Assembly (NCBI GenBank): GCA_944384865.1
Contig: CALWVC010000042.1
Span: forward strand, 1-9,773
Direction: 5' to 3'
DNA length: 9,773 nucleotides
Source: an uncultured Clostridia bacterium
GTDB taxonomy: Bacteria > Bacillota > Clostridia > Oscillospirales > Acutalibacteraceae
The notes under the pieces are model-generated. The model saw only the letters and a program-made list of their open reading frames with translations, was not told where the DNA came from and made no database searches. This document shows positions 1 to 6,811 of the stretch, piece after piece. Each line of letters opens with the position of its first letter. The stretch's first letter is position 1. The position numbers were made by a program, and so were the translations under genes.

Positions 1-684
1 CTTTGGCATATTATGAAAGAGTATTTCTATTATGGATTTAATGAATTTATTATTTGTGCCGGATATAAACAGCAGGTCATTAAGGAGTGGTTTTCTGATT
101 ATTTCCTCCATAATAGCGATGTCACATTCGATTTTACATCTGGAAAAAATGACACGATTATTCATAATCAGCATTGCGAGCCTTGGAAAGTAACTGTAGT
201 TGATACAGGTCTTAATACCATGACTGGAGGGCGCATCAAGAGGATTCAGCCATATATAGGTAATGAAGAATTTATGATGACTTATGGCGATGGCGTTTGT
301 GATGTAAATATTTCAGAGCTTGTAAAGTTTCATAAATCACATGGAAAAATTGCAACTTTAACCGCTGTAATGCTGGAGCAGCAAAAAGGTGTACTTGATA
401 TTGGTGGAGATAATGCGGTCAAATCTTTCCGGGAGAAAAGCCAGAATGACGGTGCGCCGATCAATGCAGGGTATATGGTTCTCAGCCCCGCAATTTTCGA
501 TTACATTGACGGCGATCAAACTATTTTTGAGAGAGAGCCATTGGAAAGGCTGGCGGCTGATAATCAGCTGATGTCGTATATGCACCGGGGATTTTGGCAG
601 TGTATGGATACAAAGCGTGAGATGGACATGCTTGAGAAATTACTTGCTGCTGGTAAGGCTCCATGGAAGAAATGGGAGAATTAA
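1..684 (+). CDS. rfbF: Glucose-1-phosphate cytidylyltransferase, 5'-truncated by the window edge
   Basis: This enzyme joins CTP and glucose 1-phosphate to give CDP-glucose in the cytoplasm, the first step towards CDP-deoxyhexoses. The frame is open from base 1: the first codons read L-W-H-I-M-K, matching the family segment PILWHIMK, so the ATG at 13 is internal and not the start. About 33 N-terminal residues, including the glycine-rich nucleotide-binding GGxGTR loop, must lie upstream. Family landmarks seen are FIICAGYK, YFLHNSDVTF, EPWKVTVVDTG, MTGGR, the metal-site motif TYGDGV and the ending GFWQCMDT...GKAPWKKW. With the missing part, the length would be about 260 residues, as usual. Two segments are unusual: the normal PPGRFGALD region reads EQQKGVLD, and the normal EKP reads EKS. 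It stops 5 bases before the rfbG start, so the two are probably translated together. Confidence 0.93.
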   Translation, partial: LWHIMKEYFYYGFNEFIICAGYKQQVIKEWFSDYFLHNSDVTFDFTSGKNDTIIHNQHCEPWKVTVVDTGLNTMTGGRIKRIQPYIGNEEFMMTYGDGVCDVNISELVKFHKSHGKIATLTAVMLEQQKGVLDIGGDNAVKSFREKSQNDGAPINAGYMVLSPAIFDYIDGDQTIFEREPLERLAADNQLMSYMHRGFWQCMDTKREMDMLEKLLAAGKAPWKKWEN

Positions 685-689
685 GGGTT

Positions 690-1738
690 ATGAGCGAATT
701 TGATTTATCGTTTTATCAAGGAAAAAAAGTATTTGTTACTGGTCATACCGGATTTAAAGGGGCCTGGCTTTGTAAAATGCTTGCCAATGCAGGAGCAGAA
801 GTCACAGGTTATGCTTTAAATCCTCCAACAAGCCCTTCTCTTTTTGAGATTGCTGGCATTGAAGCGGATATACATTCTGTGATTGGAGATATTCGAGATT
901 ATTCAACGCTCAAGGCGGCTTTTGACGCGGCACAGCCGGAGATTGTCTTACATCTTGCGGCACAGCCGATCGTCCGTGACAGCTATAAAGATCCGGCTTA
1001 TACTTACGAGACGAATGTAATGGGCACGGTAAATATTTTGGAATGTGTCCGGAACAGTAGCTGTGTAAAGTCATTTCTGAACGTTACTACCGATAAAGTG
1101 TATCTGAATAAGGAATGGATCTGGGGGTATAGAGAGAACGAAGAATTGGACGGATATGACCCTTACTCTAATTCCAAGTCCTGCTCTGAACTGGTTACGC
1201 ACGCATATAATAACAGTTTTTTTGCAGACGGCCGTGTTGCTATTTCCACAGCCCGTGCAGGTAATGTTATCGGCGGCGGCGACTTTGCTCATGATCGTAT
1301 TATTCCTGACTGTATCCGTGCAGCGATCAAGCACGAAGAAATCGTTGTCAGGAATCCATTCTCTACTCGTCCATACCAGCACGTTTTGGAGCCGCTGTAT
1401 GCATATCTTATGATCGCAGCTATGCAGTATAAAGACAGAAAATATGCAGGCTACTACAACGTTGGCCCCGATGATGTGGATTGCTTCCAAACCGGAGCGC
1501 TTGTTGATTTGTTTGTCAGTAAATGGGGGGAGGGCTTAAAGTGGATTAATCGCTATGATGGAGGCCCTCATGAGGCAAACTTCCTTAAGCTTGATTGTTC
1601 AAAGCTACATTTGGTTGGAAGCCCCGCTGGAATCTTGATACTGCCATTGAGATGGTTGTTGAATGGAGTAAGTGCTGGATTTCCGGTGGGGATATTCGTG
1701 CGTGTATGGATATGGAAATCAACGCGTTTTTGAAATAG
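690..1738 (+). pseudogene. rfbG: CDP-glucose 4,6-dehydratase with a frameshift near the 3' end
   Basis: The intact enzyme is an NAD-dependent short-chain dehydrogenase that turns CDP-glucose into CDP-4-keto-6-deoxyglucose. Seen from the start at 690: the nucleotide-binding motif VTGHTGFKGAW (about 17-27), HLAAQP, VTTDKVY and the catalytic Y159-x3-K163 (YSNSK). The protein follows the family to LDCSK (residue 305, ending at 1604). It then reads 42 unrelated residues and stops at 1733. The family ending resumes in another frame from 1607: TFGWKPRWNLDTAIE and so on, 43 codons, ending at the TAG 1736-1738. A net loss of 1 or 7 bases (modulo 3) near 1605 explains this; about 7 fits the usual spacing LKATFGW and would give 351 residues. 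An in-frame ATG at 663 overlaps rfbF, but 690 fits the family N-terminus better, with GGAG at 675-678 upstream. The change could be a true mutation or a sequencing error. Confidence 0.9.
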
Positions 1739-1779
1739 ATCGGGCTAGAATAATTGATGTGAGATGGGGAATGACTGAA

Positions 1780-2814
1780 ATGCATATTTCGGTTGCGCAG
1801 TTAAGAAAATCATCAATAGACTTATTTAAGGCATATGGCCTGACGGAGCAGGATGCAGAAATAGTTGTGGATTGCTTGATTGATGCAGAACTGGCGGGAA
1901 TCAGCACACACGGCGTTGCGATGATTCCGGCGCATATTCGTAAAATGCGCGCTGGATACAATATTGCCGGAGAACTTACGATCGAAAAAAGCACGGCCGC
2001 GTTTTCTGTATGTAACGCCAATAATATGATCGGTATGCTTTCTGCTTGGAAGTGTATGCAATTGGCGGTTGAAAAATCTTCTGAATCAGGAATTCATATG
2101 GTTTTTTGCCATCATGCAAATACATTTAGTGCAGCGTATTGTTATATTAAATATGCAGTGGAGCATGGCAAGATTGGGGTTGTGTGTTGCAACGCGCCTG
2201 CTCAAATGGCGCCGCTGGGCGGAACAGAAAAGCTGTTTGGGACCAATCCGGTGGCGATTGGGGTTCCAGCAAATGTAGAAGCCCCGTTCCTTTTTGATAT
2301 GGCGACAAGTGCTGTTGCAAAATCGAAAATTAATCAGGCAATGCACAGAGGTGAAAAGATCCCGTTTGGTTGGGCTACTGATGCAAATGGTCATCCTACT
2401 GATGATCCTAAAGTGGCCGTCGCCGGTTTGGTTTTACCCATGGCTGGGCCTAAGGGATATGGACTGAGCATGGCGATTGATATAATTTCTGGTTTACTTG
2501 CACACGCCAGCTATTTAGATCAGGTTGGAAGGTTCTATTCATCGGACGATATCTGTATGAATGTGGGCCATACTTTTTTGTCAATTGACCCTGTTGTTGT
2601 GTTTGGAGAGCATTTTTATACGCAGATGGATCAGTATCTTCACAGGGTTCGGACATCAAAGGCAGCAGAGGGCAATACCATTTTCGTCCCAGGTGATTTA
2701 AATAGAATCAGTAGAGAAAAAATGTTGATAGATGGTATTTATTTATCTACCAAAACAGTAAATGAATTAAATGAGCTGTTTGAGGATAAAAAAATTGCGC
2801 ATATTGTTTGTTAA
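1780..2814 (+). CDS. Ldh2/malate-lactate dehydrogenase family NAD(P)-dependent oxidoreductase, atypical active site
   Basis: The family (L-malate, L-sulfolactate, ureidoglycolate and 2,3-diketogulonate dehydrogenases) moves hydride between NAD(P)H and 2-keto or 2-hydroxy acids. Seen: N-terminal helices ISVAQLRKSS with GLTEQDAEIV, GISTHGV with H44, GKIGVVCCNAPAQMAPLGG (131-149), GTNPVAIGVP (154-163), FDMATSAVAKSKI (172-184), GWATDANGHPTDDP (197-210) and PKGYGLSM (224-231). Its 344 residues are normal for the family. Two positions differ: the Arg expected four residues after H44 is M48, and the usual NHFG near 115 reads NTFS, losing its His. The substrate therefore cannot be named. An in-frame ATG at 1771 is possible, but GGGGA at 1766-1770 is well placed for 1780. 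It begins 41 bases after the shifted end of rfbG and 29 bases before the acyltransferase, inside a polysaccharide operon, an uncommon setting for this family. Confidence 0.85.
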   Translation: MHISVAQLRKSSIDLFKAYGLTEQDAEIVVDCLIDAELAGISTHGVAMIPAHIRKMRAGYNIAGELTIEKSTAAFSVCNANNMIGMLSAWKCMQLAVEKSSESGIHMVFCHHANTFSAAYCYIKYAVEHGKIGVVCCNAPAQMAPLGGTEKLFGTNPVAIGVPANVEAPFLFDMATSAVAKSKINQAMHRGEKIPFGWATDANGHPTDDPKVAVAGLVLPMAGPKGYGLSMAIDIISGLLAHASYLDQVGRFYSSDDICMNVGHTFLSIDPVVVFGEHFYTQMDQYLHRVRTSKAAEGNTIFVPGDLNRISREKMLIDGIYLSTKTVNELNELFEDKKIAHIVC

Positions 2815-2843
2815 ACAGCAGGCACTTTATAGGAGTTTTATGA

Positions 2844-3884
2844 ATGAATAGTCAAAGTTCCAGAATCCATTGGATTGATATTGCAAAAGGAATAGGAATC
2901 CTCTTTGTGTGTTTAGGACATATGGAAGAACTGACCTCTCCTGTATGGAAACAATTTGGAGCGTCCTTTCACATGCCCTTGTTTTTTATATTGAGCGGGA
3001 TACTATATGCCAATAAAGATTATAGGGAATATCATTTTGTTGACTTTCTGAAAAAAGAGATTACGAAGTTAATAATACCGTATATACTGTGGTCTTTTAT
3101 ATATTGTAATGAGATCAATGCAAACAATGTACTAAGGATTTTCTGGGGCAATAACAAGTTGTTTGGATATGCGGGACTTTGGTTTTTGCCCGTAATGTTT
3201 GTATCAGCTATTATTACTTTTTTCGTCATAAAAAAGTGTAAATCAAAGGGTAGAATATTGATAGCTGCAGTTTGTTGTTTTGCGCTTTCGTGGGCGCTTA
3301 ATCTGCTTGCAAGTGTTACAATTCTGGCTCGTACAGGTTATCCGTTTGGCGGTGATATTGCGTTTACTGGAGCTGGGTTGATGTGTCTTGGTTATCTTGC
3401 AAAGGGCATATTGGAAAAAATCGCTTCCTTTAAGAGTAGTAAAGCAAAATGGATTAGAACCATTTCAGCATTTTTATTGTTCATAGTTGTGTTTGTAATA
3501 TCAAGGCTGAATTATCCCAATGTTGTTGATTCGCCACTCGGCAGAGTGGTTATGGCTGCTGCTGATTATGGGAATTATATTTTGTTTGTAATGGGCGCTT
3601 TGATAGGAACATTGGGAATTATATTATTGTGCCAACTTATAAATCAAAACAGAATTTTAGAATACATAGGCAAAAATGGAATGCTATATATGGTGACAAA
3701 TCATGTGGCAATTCAAGGGATAATGTGGATATATGGCAGACTGTTTACCGTAGAAACGATTACGGCTACGATTATCGGACGAGTCTCTATATCATTGCTT
3801 ACTTTGCTTTTAGTGATTGTGTTTTGTACGGTCTTGTCATATATCATAAATCGTTGGTTTCCAATTCTTTCGGGAAGAAAATGA
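2844..3884 (+). CDS. Acyltransferase family 3 membrane protein, probable polysaccharide O-acyltransferase
   Basis: Proteins of this family sit in the cytoplasmic membrane and move acetyl or other acyl groups onto sugars of surface polysaccharides. The N-terminus carries the family signature RIHWIDIAKGIGILFVCLGH (residues 7-26), with D12 and the conserved H26, followed by FHMPLFFILSG (42-52) and LWFLP (112-116). The rest is a series of about ten hydrophobic segments, ending in the typical basic tail INRWFPILSGRK. Its 346 residues are normal. AGGAG at 2831-2835 lies 8 bases before the start. Another ATG at 2840 reads only three codons before a TAG that overlaps the true start; it looks like chance but could slightly lower initiation. 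Acyl group and acceptor sugar cannot be told from the sequence. Neighbouring sugar and aldolase genes make a hydroxy-acyl donor conceivable, which is speculation. Confidence 0.9.
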   Translation: MNSQSSRIHWIDIAKGIGILFVCLGHMEELTSPVWKQFGASFHMPLFFILSGILYANKDYREYHFVDFLKKEITKLIIPYILWSFIYCNEINANNVLRIFWGNNKLFGYAGLWFLPVMFVSAIITFFVIKKCKSKGRILIAAVCCFALSWALNLLASVTILARTGYPFGGDIAFTGAGLMCLGYLAKGILEKIASFKSSKAKWIRTISAFLLFIVVFVISRLNYPNVVDSPLGRVVMAAADYGNYILFVMGALIGTLGIILLCQLINQNRILEYIGKNGMLYMVTNHVAIQGIMWIYGRLFTVETITATIIGRVSISLLTLLLVIVFCTVLSYIINRWFPILSGRK

Positions 3885-3969
3885 TTATGAACGTTTGCTT
3901 GGTTACAGGGGATCATCGTATCTGATTAAATGTATTGAACGTATAAATTAGAGTTTAAGAGGCATGTGA
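3885..3969 (+). other. Gap between acyltransferase and flippase, possible relic of a lost gene's 3' end
   Basis: No complete gene is seen. One frame is open from 3850 through the acyltransferase stop to a TAG at 3949-3951 and has no start codon. Its translation includes YERLLGYRGSSYLIKCIE, which looks more like a folded protein's C-terminus than random sequence. The most economical reading is the surviving tail of a gene deleted from this place, but 33 open codons can occur by chance. AAGAGG at 3957-3962 is the ribosome site of the flippase. Confidence 0.3.
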
Positions 3970-5376
3970 ATGAAAACAGATAACTTGGCTAAAAATACTG
4001 TGATGTTGGCAGTAGGCACGTTTTTAAACAAAGGTTTGCAATTTATTATGGTGCCATTCTTCAGTAGATGGATTTCTGTTGAAGAATTTGGAAGATTCGA
4101 CCTGTTTGTCACCTATGTCACATTGCTGATTCCGATCGTAACACTTGCTTGTAGTGACGCGGTGTTTCGATTTGGAATAGATGAAGAAGGAATTCAGGCA
4201 AAAGGGAACTATATTACGAATGGCCTGGCTGTCGTAGTAACAAACCTTGTTATTTGTGCACTTGCGATTATGGGAATCGGGTATTTTGGAAAATGGGAGC
4301 TGGCATTGCCATTTATGTTGATGGCGGTTGCTGAGATATTTAACAACTACTTGCAGGGCTATATGAGAGCTATTAGAAAATTAAATATTTACTCATTTTG
4401 TACAGCGATTTCCACTGTTTTTATTGCAATTTTTGTAACCATATTCATTAAGCTGTTCCATCTTGGGTTACAGGGGATGCTGTTGGGCTATGCAGTGGGG
4501 TTCTTTGTTGGTGATTTACTGGTAATGATTTATACCAACTTTGCAAAATATATATCGTTCAAAGCAGTAAATTTTTCAACTGTAAAAAAGCTTCTTCATT
4601 ATTCGTATTCTTTGATTCCTAACAATATATCCTGGTGGATTATCAATATTTCAGATCGTTGGGTCATAAATTTCTTTTTGGGCGATGCAGCCAATGGTAT
4701 TTTTGCGATAGCTCATAAAATACCGAATTTTTGCACTTCCATGTTTAGCGTTTTCAATATTTCGTGGCAAGAGACAGCGTCTGATATAGTCAATTTAGAT
4801 ACCAAAAATGTTTATTACAGCAAAGTTTTTAATCAAATGACCTCAACCTTAATTGCTATATGTGCGGGTGTTTTGTGTTGCAATTTTATATTCTTTGGAG
4901 GCGTATTTGATATTAAGTATTCAAGCGCACAGTTTTATACGCCGATTTTAATTACATCTGCCTTATTTGGAGGGATCGCGCAATTTTTTGGCGGCATACA
5001 GATCAGCATGAAGCGCCCAAAGGCGAATGGCGCAACTACATCCCTGGCAGCTGTTGTAAATTTGGTAGTGCATTTAGCCTTAGTAAAATTTATAGGTCTT
5101 TATGCAGCAGCCATTTCAACATTGCTCTCGAATGTTTTTTTAGTCATTTCTCGTGTAATTTTGCTCAGAAAGGATATTAAAATTGCCATTGACAAAAAAG
5201 TATATATCTATATGGCGATATTTGCATATTTTGTTATTTTTAACTTGATCAGTACAAATTTAATCATTTCTTTAGTCAACTTATTAGTTGCCTGTTGCCT
5301 GTTTGTTTATGTCAATAAGGATATGATTATGAAATTCAGCAGACGTCTTATTTCTATCGTAAGCAAAGTAAAATAA
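3970..5376 (+). CDS. Polysaccharide flippase, Wzx/MATE-like polytopic membrane protein
   Basis: Wzx-type flippases move undecaprenyl-linked oligosaccharide units across the cytoplasmic membrane for assembly outside. The 468-residue protein is hydrophobic throughout, with about 12-14 predicted membrane segments. It starts in the typical way: NLAKNTVMLAVGTFLNKG, a segment with PFFSRWIS, then VEEFGRFDLF. Further family features are the segment near 115-135 with FNNYLQGYMRAIRK, and the central HYSYSLIPNNISWWI with SDRWVI (about 210-232), matching the usual YSLPLIPN...SDR. The basic C-terminus (MKFSRRLISIVSKVK) would face the cytoplasm. AAGAGG at 3957-3962, 7 bases upstream, supports the start. 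It is among the most AT-rich genes here, as is common for transferred surface-polysaccharide genes. The sugar unit it carries is unknown. No polymerase (Wzy) is in view, so the Wzx/Wzy route is likely rather than shown. Confidence 0.9.
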   Translation: MKTDNLAKNTVMLAVGTFLNKGLQFIMVPFFSRWISVEEFGRFDLFVTYVTLLIPIVTLACSDAVFRFGIDEEGIQAKGNYITNGLAVVVTNLVICALAIMGIGYFGKWELALPFMLMAVAEIFNNYLQGYMRAIRKLNIYSFCTAISTVFIAIFVTIFIKLFHLGLQGMLLGYAVGFFVGDLLVMIYTNFAKYISFKAVNFSTVKKLLHYSYSLIPNNISWWIINISDRWVINFFLGDAANGIFAIAHKIPNFCTSMFSVFNISWQETASDIVNLDTKNVYYSKVFNQMTSTLIAICAGVLCCNFIFFGGVFDIKYSSAQFYTPILITSALFGGIAQFFGGIQISMKRPKANGATTSLAAVVNLVVHLALVKFIGLYAAAISTLLSNVFLVISRVILLRKDIKIAIDKKVYIYMAIFAYFVIFNLISTNLIISLVNLLVACCLFVYVNKDMIMKFSRRLISIVSKVK

Positions 5377-5406
5377 AAGACGGATACATTCTAGGAGGAT
5401 GCCTAT

Positions 5407-6444
5407 ATGACGAATAGAGTCCAGATATTGGATTGCACATTGAGAGATGGTGGTCTGGGATTAGAAGATGCACATATTAACCAAATATCAGAATGTGGAT
5501 TTTCCGCACAACAAATTGATAAAATTATTATGAATTTGGAGAAATCCAATATTGACATTATAGAGCTTGGGTCAATTGAAATTTCTTCTGATGATAAGAG
5601 AAAATGGGCGATTTATCAGGATGTTGAAAGTGTTTCATTAAAACTTTCTGCTTCCAGATCTGCGAATCAAATGTTTGTTGGGTTATATCGTGGGCCGGAT
5701 ACGCCAATTGAAGATATTCCGCAGCGTTCCCCTGATATGGTTGATGGGGTGCGCGTGATTATTCGTTATTCGGAATTACAAAAATCCATGGACTTTTGTG
5801 CAGCGCTAAGTAAAAAGGGCTATAAGGTGTTTGTGCAACCGATGCTGACTATGCGTTATACAGATGAGGAATTAGATTATATCATTCGAAAAACAAACGA
5901 AATGGATGCATATGCGCTGTATTTTGTAGATAGTTACGGCTATATGCAGGCAGATGATATTTTTCGGTTTATGAAAAAATTTGATTCAGGTCTGAAAGAT
6001 ACAATACGCATCGGGTTTCATGCTCATAATAACATGAACCTTGCTTATGCAAATGCGTTAGCGTTTATAAATTACGATACTGATCGAAATATAATCGTTG
6101 ATTCTTGCACTTTGGGAATGGGTCAGGGGGCAGGAAATTTACAGACGGAGTTAATTGTTCCGTATTTAAATGGACAAAATAAAAACAGATATGATTATAA
6201 TGCAGTTTTAAATGTGTGCGAGGAGATTGAAAGTTTTCTTGCGCCTAATATTTGGGGATATTCTGTTACAAGATTATTACCCGCACTCCATAAAACTGCT
6301 TATAAATACGCAATCGTATTACGGAATCATTATAAGTTGTCCTATGCAGAAATCAATCAGCTTTTAGCCAATATTCCCGAAGACTTAAGGCATAGATATA
6401 CGCCGGAAAATACAAAAAGATTATTAGGTTTAACAGCAGATTAA
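5407..6444 (+). CDS. HMGL/DmpG-like aldolase of surface-polysaccharide clusters
   Basis: The fold is a TIM barrel of the HMG-CoA lyase / 4-hydroxy-2-oxovalerate aldolase group, metal-dependent enzymes that cleave or form carbon-carbon bonds next to a keto acid. Seen: ILDCTLRDGG (7-16) with the metal ligand D9 and catalytic R13, IELGSIE (52-58), FVDSYG (173-178), GFHAHNNMNLAYANA (203-217) with metal ligands H205 and H207, and DSCTLGMGQGAGNLQTE (232-248). Catalytic residues thus look intact. The C-terminal third (LLPALHKTAYKYA, INQLLANIPED) resembles the C-terminus of aldolase-domain proteins recalled from polysaccharide loci rather than the DmpF-binding part of DmpG. The usual partner acetaldehyde dehydrogenase is absent. 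A perfect AGGAGG at 5393-5398, 8 bases upstream, marks the start. It is the last gene of the AT-rich cluster. The real substrate is unknown; making a branched sugar or hydroxy acid is an inference. Confidence 0.88.
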   Translation: MTNRVQILDCTLRDGGLGLEDAHINQISECGFSAQQIDKIIMNLEKSNIDIIELGSIEISSDDKRKWAIYQDVESVSLKLSASRSANQMFVGLYRGPDTPIEDIPQRSPDMVDGVRVIIRYSELQKSMDFCAALSKKGYKVFVQPMLTMRYTDEELDYIIRKTNEMDAYALYFVDSYGYMQADDIFRFMKKFDSGLKDTIRIGFHAHNNMNLAYANALAFINYDTDRNIIVDSCTLGMGQGAGNLQTELIVPYLNGQNKNRYDYNAVLNVCEEIESFLAPNIWGYSVTRLLPALHKTAYKYAIVLRNHYKLSYAEINQLLANIPEDLRHRYTPENTKRLLGLTAD

Positions 6445-6672
6445 TGTTGCGATTGGTTTACGGCGCTCTTTTGTTGTGATAAGCAATCATTGATAACCGG
6501 CATAAAAGATGGCGATATTTGAGAATTATTGTATTTCACTTATAGTTATATCTTGAAGGTGTGGCGCCTTCATGGTCGTTGCTGCATACCATCCTTTCAT
6601 CTACTCTTTTTATCGACCGTCCACGATGTATTGTGCTTTTGCCATGGCGGTTTGATTTATTATAAATTATTC
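6445..6672. other. AT-rich spacer between the polysaccharide cluster and the rpsO promoter
   Basis: No gene is supported. A short hairpin, TGAAGG at 6554-6559 with CCTTCA at 6567-6572, has no T-tract and is a poor terminator. ATGGT at 6572-6576 can pair with ACCAT at 6588-6592. On the minus strand one frame gives M-A-K-A-Q-Y-I-V-D-G-R (6645 down to 6610), then two stops, then 24 codons starting MKGWYAATTMKAPHLQ (6600 down to 6526). This could be remains of a gene or chance. No clear terminator for the aldolase operon is visible, so read-through into rpsO is possible. Confidence 0.5.
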
Positions 6673-6701
6673 TTTACAATTCATAAAGTTTGTGGTAAAC
6701 T
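6673..6701 (+). promoter_or_regulatory. Sigma-A type promoter of rpsO with extended -10
   Basis: TTTACA at 6673-6678 matches the -35 consensus at five of six positions. It is followed, after 17 bases, by TAAACT at 6696-6701 (four of six). TG at 6693-6694 one base ahead makes an extended -10, common in Firmicutes. Transcription would begin near 6708, giving a leader of about 104 bases before the rpsO start. It lies where base composition changes from AT-rich to GC-rich, so it likely gives rpsO transcription independent of the upstream cluster. Confidence 0.72.
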
Positions 6702-6719
6702 ATCATAGTACCTTATTCT

Positions 6720-6804
6720 GTGCTGCGGGCGGCTGCCCTGTGGGAGTTTCCGTGACCCGCTGCTCGGAGTAACGGCGGATGATATTATCATTACAGAAAG
6801 GCGG
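6720..6804 (+). promoter_or_regulatory. Structured rpsO leader, probable S15 autoregulatory RNA
   Basis: Many bacteria control rpsO by S15 binding its own mRNA leader, with unrelated RNA shapes in different phyla. Here several pairings compete: GCGGG 6725-6729 with CCCGC 6756-6760; TTCCG 6748-6752 with CGGAG 6765-6769 (one T-G pair); CCGT 6750-6753 with ACGG 6772-6775; and CCGC 6757-6760 with GCGG 6775-6778. CCCGC falls in the loop of the second hairpin, so the first two together form a pseudoknot. A small hairpin, ATGAT 6779-6783 with ATCAT 6787-6791, lies just before the ribosome site (GAAAGG, 6796-6801). The pairings are seen; S15 control is inferred. Confidence 0.55.
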
Positions 6805-6811
6805 AAAAAAC

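Noticed and set aside
1672..1779. Earlier in-frame start for the Ldh2-type protein at 1672
   Set aside because: It would overlap the shifted rfbG ending, and the added residues do not match the family N-terminus, which begins at the M-H-I-S-V of 1780.
3629..3925. A 98-codon plus-strand frame over the end of the acyltransferase gene
   Set aside because: Most of it lies within the acyltransferase gene, it has no ribosome site, and its translation is low in protein-like features.
6554..6572. TGAAGG/CCTTCA hairpin as terminator of the polysaccharide operon
   Set aside because: The stem is only 6 bp and no T-tract follows.
6671..6706. TATCAT at 6701-6706 as the rpsO -10 box
   Set aside because: It would leave 22 bases from the -35; TAAACT at 6696 gives 17 bases and an extended -10.
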